From Siphlonurus alternatus (lineage: Eukaryota; Arthropoda; Insecta; Ephemeroptera; Siphlonuridae): a stretch of DNA of 64,000 nucleotides. Within the stretch, counting starts at the first letter, position 1; every line of letters starts with the position of its first letter. Location: NCBI GenBank assembly GCA_949825025.1, contig OX463784.1, forward strand, positions 10,919,431-10,983,430, written 5' to 3'. Below are positions 60,451-64,000 of the stretch, one piece after another. The notes under the pieces were generated by a model. That model was not told the origin of the DNA and ran no database searches. It saw only the letters and a list, made by a program, of their open reading frames with translations. The translations under genes and the position numbers were made by a program.

Positions 60451-61584
60451 CTCGCGGGGGAGTGGTGCACTATGTGGGTCATCAAGTTACCGTAAGACAT
60501 TATAATTAGCAACGTTTACCTACTTATATTGTTTACTTATTATTGGATATTTTGTGAGAAAACGGTCTTGTATAAATTTTGGTTCAAATATTATATATAT
60601 GACAATGAATTTTCATTACTCGAATTAATATTACTTCACTGTACTTATTTCATTAATTTGCTAATATTTAATTATATGAATGCGATAAATTTTCTTATCA
60701 GAATTATTTGTAATTAGTTTGAAATTATAAAATTTAAATTATTAAAAAAAATAAATGTATTTTCTGTTCATTTTTTTATAATTTAAATATTTGTATTTAG
60801 TAAAAATGTAAAATGTGCTTTTTTAAAATAATATATTTTATTTAATAATATTTTTAACACAAAATCATAATTTTAAAATAAATTATTTATTGAACACAAA
60901 AATAGTGTACATACTGTGCAGTATCATAATTTTGAATAAATATGAAATTATACCGTCAATTGTTTATTCAAGACTGAAAAGTAAAAAAAAAAAAATAAAA
61001 TAAAAAAAGCAAACATAACAATACATCTTATAAACCTAAAGCCGGATAATAGAAACCCAAATCATTGCTAGAATTCCCGCTGTTCCTTATAGGGAGTTAC
61101 CATCGTTGCTTTTGGAGTGCAGAACAGTGTACAAATAATATTTGCAAGATTATAATTTTCTCTTATCAAACTAATTAACATGTCAAAGGATTTAATTTAA
61201 ATGTTTGAAGATACAAAAATCACTTAATTATGGATTGCGTGTTTAATGATGTTCATTATTTACCTTACGATGGACACCACACTGGTGTTTGATGAATAAA
61301 TATTATTATTATTTACCTTATTTATCGGGTTAAAATATAAAAACCATTCTTAATCATTGACAACTTTTAGCATGTCTGTGTTACTGAAAAATAACAATAC
61401 CGATAATGTTAACTAATGCAATGTAACAATGACAATTAAGTCGATAAAATAGCTGAGGTTGCATCCAATAACAATACCTCTATGTTACGGTATGTTTATT
61501 GCACATAAAACTCATAAAACGATGACGCTTCGATATAAGTATAATGACTTACTGACATACACAGTAAAAATTAATACATTGCAC

Positions 61585-61770
61585 TTCTACCGGAATAATG
61601 AGTCCTACTAACAAGTAAGATCGCTTGAAACAATGAGGTCTGATGTATCAAGCAAGGGCTGTATATTGTTAAAACGGAAAGTTCATTTTTGCACTTACCT
61701 GAGATAGCAGACAGCTCATTGTTGCATACTGTCATGGTGGACACATAGTAGTTTCTTATTGTTGATGAGA
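61585..61770. mobile_element. MITE family C-related, decayed
   Basis: CCGGAATAATGAG at the left and AGCAGACAGCTCATTGTTGC internally recall family C; arms are imperfect and limits approximate. Confidence 0.35.
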
Positions 61771-62597
61771 GACAACTGTTAAAAAAAAAAAAAAAAAAAA
61801 AAGCAAACTTCTGATGACAAAAAAAAAAGTGGTAACATATTATTTTATTATTTTTTTTTGTTAACAGGTTTACAAACTCCCTTTCAAAATTTGTATTTTA
61901 TAATAAAATATAACCTTCAAAAGTTATTTAAAATAATAATAAGCAAGTAATTGTTGAACCGTGTATCAAGAATATTATAAGAATAGGACAATAATATAAC
62001 GTTACTTCGTCGCTACTACATGTGATTTTACGAGTATATTAACTTAGGTATTAAACTGTGTGTCACACACAAAGAAATGTCGTAACAAATACTATTAAAG
62101 CAAACAAACAAAAATTTATACAAACATATATATTATATTAAGGGGATTAAGGGGTCAAATTTAAGAAATATTCATTTGAGGACAAATTTATTTTAATTTA
62201 AAACAGTAATGCCCAAAATTTTACCAACTATTCTTTAAATAATATATGAAGTAAAAGCAAACTGAAAAACCTTTGGCGGTATTTGTTTCTGTCGAAATTA
62301 GATATATTTAAGAGATAATGTGCTCTCATAATGGTATTTCTATGGATAATAAAACAAAATAATATGTTTTAATGTGAAATTAAATAATAAACATAATTAA
62401 AGTCTCACTGTACGTATATAATAAGAGACGTAGAGCTGTTTTCAAATCAATTGGTAATAAAAGGCTGCACATGGTAATTTTTTTAACAAGTCTTTTGGGG
62501 AATTTGGTAACATTTTACTTACTAATTGAAAGCAAGGCAGTGTATTGTAGTTGTATAGCAATGACCTAGGAAATTATTCCCAGAATTTACATAATAT

Positions 62598-62643
62598 GAC
62601 TGAGGGACCCATGGAAACCTCAATGAAAATGAACGTTACAGCC
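62598..62643 (-). repeat. Fragment related to the 5S-SINE body
   Basis: About 45 bp (ACTGAGGG..CATGGAAACCTCA, then GAACGTTACAGC) aligns by eye to 2489-2533 of the 5S-SINE in the same orientation. Too short to delimit an element. Confidence 0.5.
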
Positions 62644-64000
62644 AATATACAAAGCTGGGGATTAATATAGGGGAAAATGGACAACATGTATGAAATTTTT
62701 TATTTTATTAAGTTATTTTACTCTGAATTTTTGCAGTTTTTTTTTTTTTTTTTTAGATCCTGGAAATTGTTGTTAAAAAATTTGGTAAATTTAGTCCCTA
62801 CCCTTTTACAAAGAAGTGACACTTTTTTTGTAGTTTCAATATCTTTTAAAAATAATTTTTAGGCTCCAAAGAATCTTAAAAAATCAGAATGGAATAATTT
62901 TTGTGTATTATTATTCTATTTATTTTTGCAACATTTTTTTTCATGCAGGCTGTCAATTGCAATGGTTTAACCTTGAATGAGGGAAATATAGTGCATTCTT
63001 ACATAATTTCCATTGTTGTGACAAAGCACACGTCAATCAGCTGACACACGCTTGATGTCACAACTCGCATGCGATTTGTATCCGTGGTTTAGCGTGCGAG
63101 TAGTTCAGGCATGGTGCACTAACCTGAATCAACGTGCACTTCCGCTTGCATTGACTGCATAATTCAGAGAGACTGTTCAAGGAAAATGTCACTGTGTATG
63201 CAGCAATGTTGCGATATATGTAAATTAGCATTGGGAGTTGCAATAGTGCATGAATGTTTCATGCAGTCAAATCATACTAAATTGACAAATAAATGTTATA
63301 AGACTATTTAGTTTTAATTTGTTTATATTACCAAAGAATTAATATTAATTCTTTGATATTACTAAAATGTATTTGAAGTTATGTGGAAGAATAACTGTCA
63401 GCCCAAACATTGCTTAACAAAGAAATTTTCTATTCTATTAATTTGATGTTTTTTTTTTTTTTACTAGTCAATTATTACAGTTAACTGAATTTATTATTAG
63501 AATTTAACCAGCCAAAGCTTAAATACATATTTTTAAGTGAATTGAGTAAATTGTCAATTGTACTAAAGTCATCTATGTTATTATTTTTAATTTTAAAGAT
63601 GTGTATAGTAAAAGTTAAAAAACTATCAATAAAAAATTATTAAATTAATTTTTATTAAATTTTGATTTTTTTTACGCATTATAATATCAGAAATTTGTTT
63701 TTGATGTTTGACGTTCAAATTTTTTAAAGCAATTAGATCAATAATTGTATGTAATTTTTGTTAAATAAATTATATAAAAAGTTTGCAACATAACGTAGCA
63801 ATTATTATTGATTCACTAAAAAATCCTGTCAGTTCCTCGTCTGACAACTTTAATTTTTATTAAAGGATGAAATTAACGTTTAAAAATATATGATTTGCTA
63901 AATGGCTGAGTATATTTATATTTCATAGATGAATTTTAAGTAATTATAATGCAAAAGTAAATTGATTGAATTGTAAAATCATAAAAGTCGGTTAAAAAAT

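Larger units (their letters stand above)
60520..64000. other. AT-rich DNA upstream of ELOVL gene 2
   Basis: No gene recognised. Poly(A) about 61779-61801, a T run near 62739-62754 and a GC-richer patch at 63010-63190 (GCATGCGATTTGTATCC and neighbours) of unknown nature. Confidence 0.5.

Overview
This is a strongly AT-rich animal genomic window with spliced genes, GT-AG introns, long intergenic stretches, many microsatellites and a dense load of short transposons. The proteins and intron structure suggest an arthropod, perhaps a hemimetabolous insect, but I cannot fix the species. No bacterial, organellar or viral gene is visible.

Only two protein-coding host genes could be assembled. Both are ELO-family fatty-acid elongases (ELOVL), lying tail to tail about 4.1 kb apart. 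ELOVL gene 1 runs on the + strand from a probable first exon at 32541-32646 to a stop at 44554-44556. It gives 345 residues if that exon is used. ELOVL gene 2 runs on the - strand from its ATG at 54479 to a stop at 48698, giving 262 residues ending in the ER-retrieval signal KKLN. It has a probable non-coding first exon ending at 60356 and a possible alternative first exon ending at 58765. Four coding exons have identical lengths and phases in the two genes (191, 57, 106 and 137 bp), so they are ancient inverted paralogues. Both keep KxxExxDT, HxxHH, HxxMYxYY and TxxQxxQ. They should catalyse the condensation step of very-long-chain fatty-acid elongation in the ER membrane.

The left 29 kb has no recognisable host gene. 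It holds a 5S-rRNA-derived SINE (about 2340-2667), several families of short inverted-repeat elements, and an unusual 4.4 kb composite repeat (6439-10952) built from three nested direct duplications followed by a block of CCGG-type hairpins. Long (GA)n, (CT)n and (AT)n microsatellites follow. A nearly full-length-looking but ORF1-less LINE (endonuclease plus reverse transcriptase) occupies 29195-32184, just upstream of ELOVL gene 1.

The introns and the space between the two genes are littered with foldback elements. The most striking are a 1.27 kb element with about 358 bp inverted arms (37643-38915), a 274 bp hairpin (49055-49328), a GC-rich 276 bp hairpin (55107-55382) and three copies of one MITE family within 1.2 kb beyond the end of gene 2. 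The right end (60.5-64 kb) is AT-rich with only weak repeats. I found no new multi-gene system. The less ordinary material is the composite repeat, the 5S-SINE, the poison-acceptor duplication in gene 2 and the network of related foldback elements.
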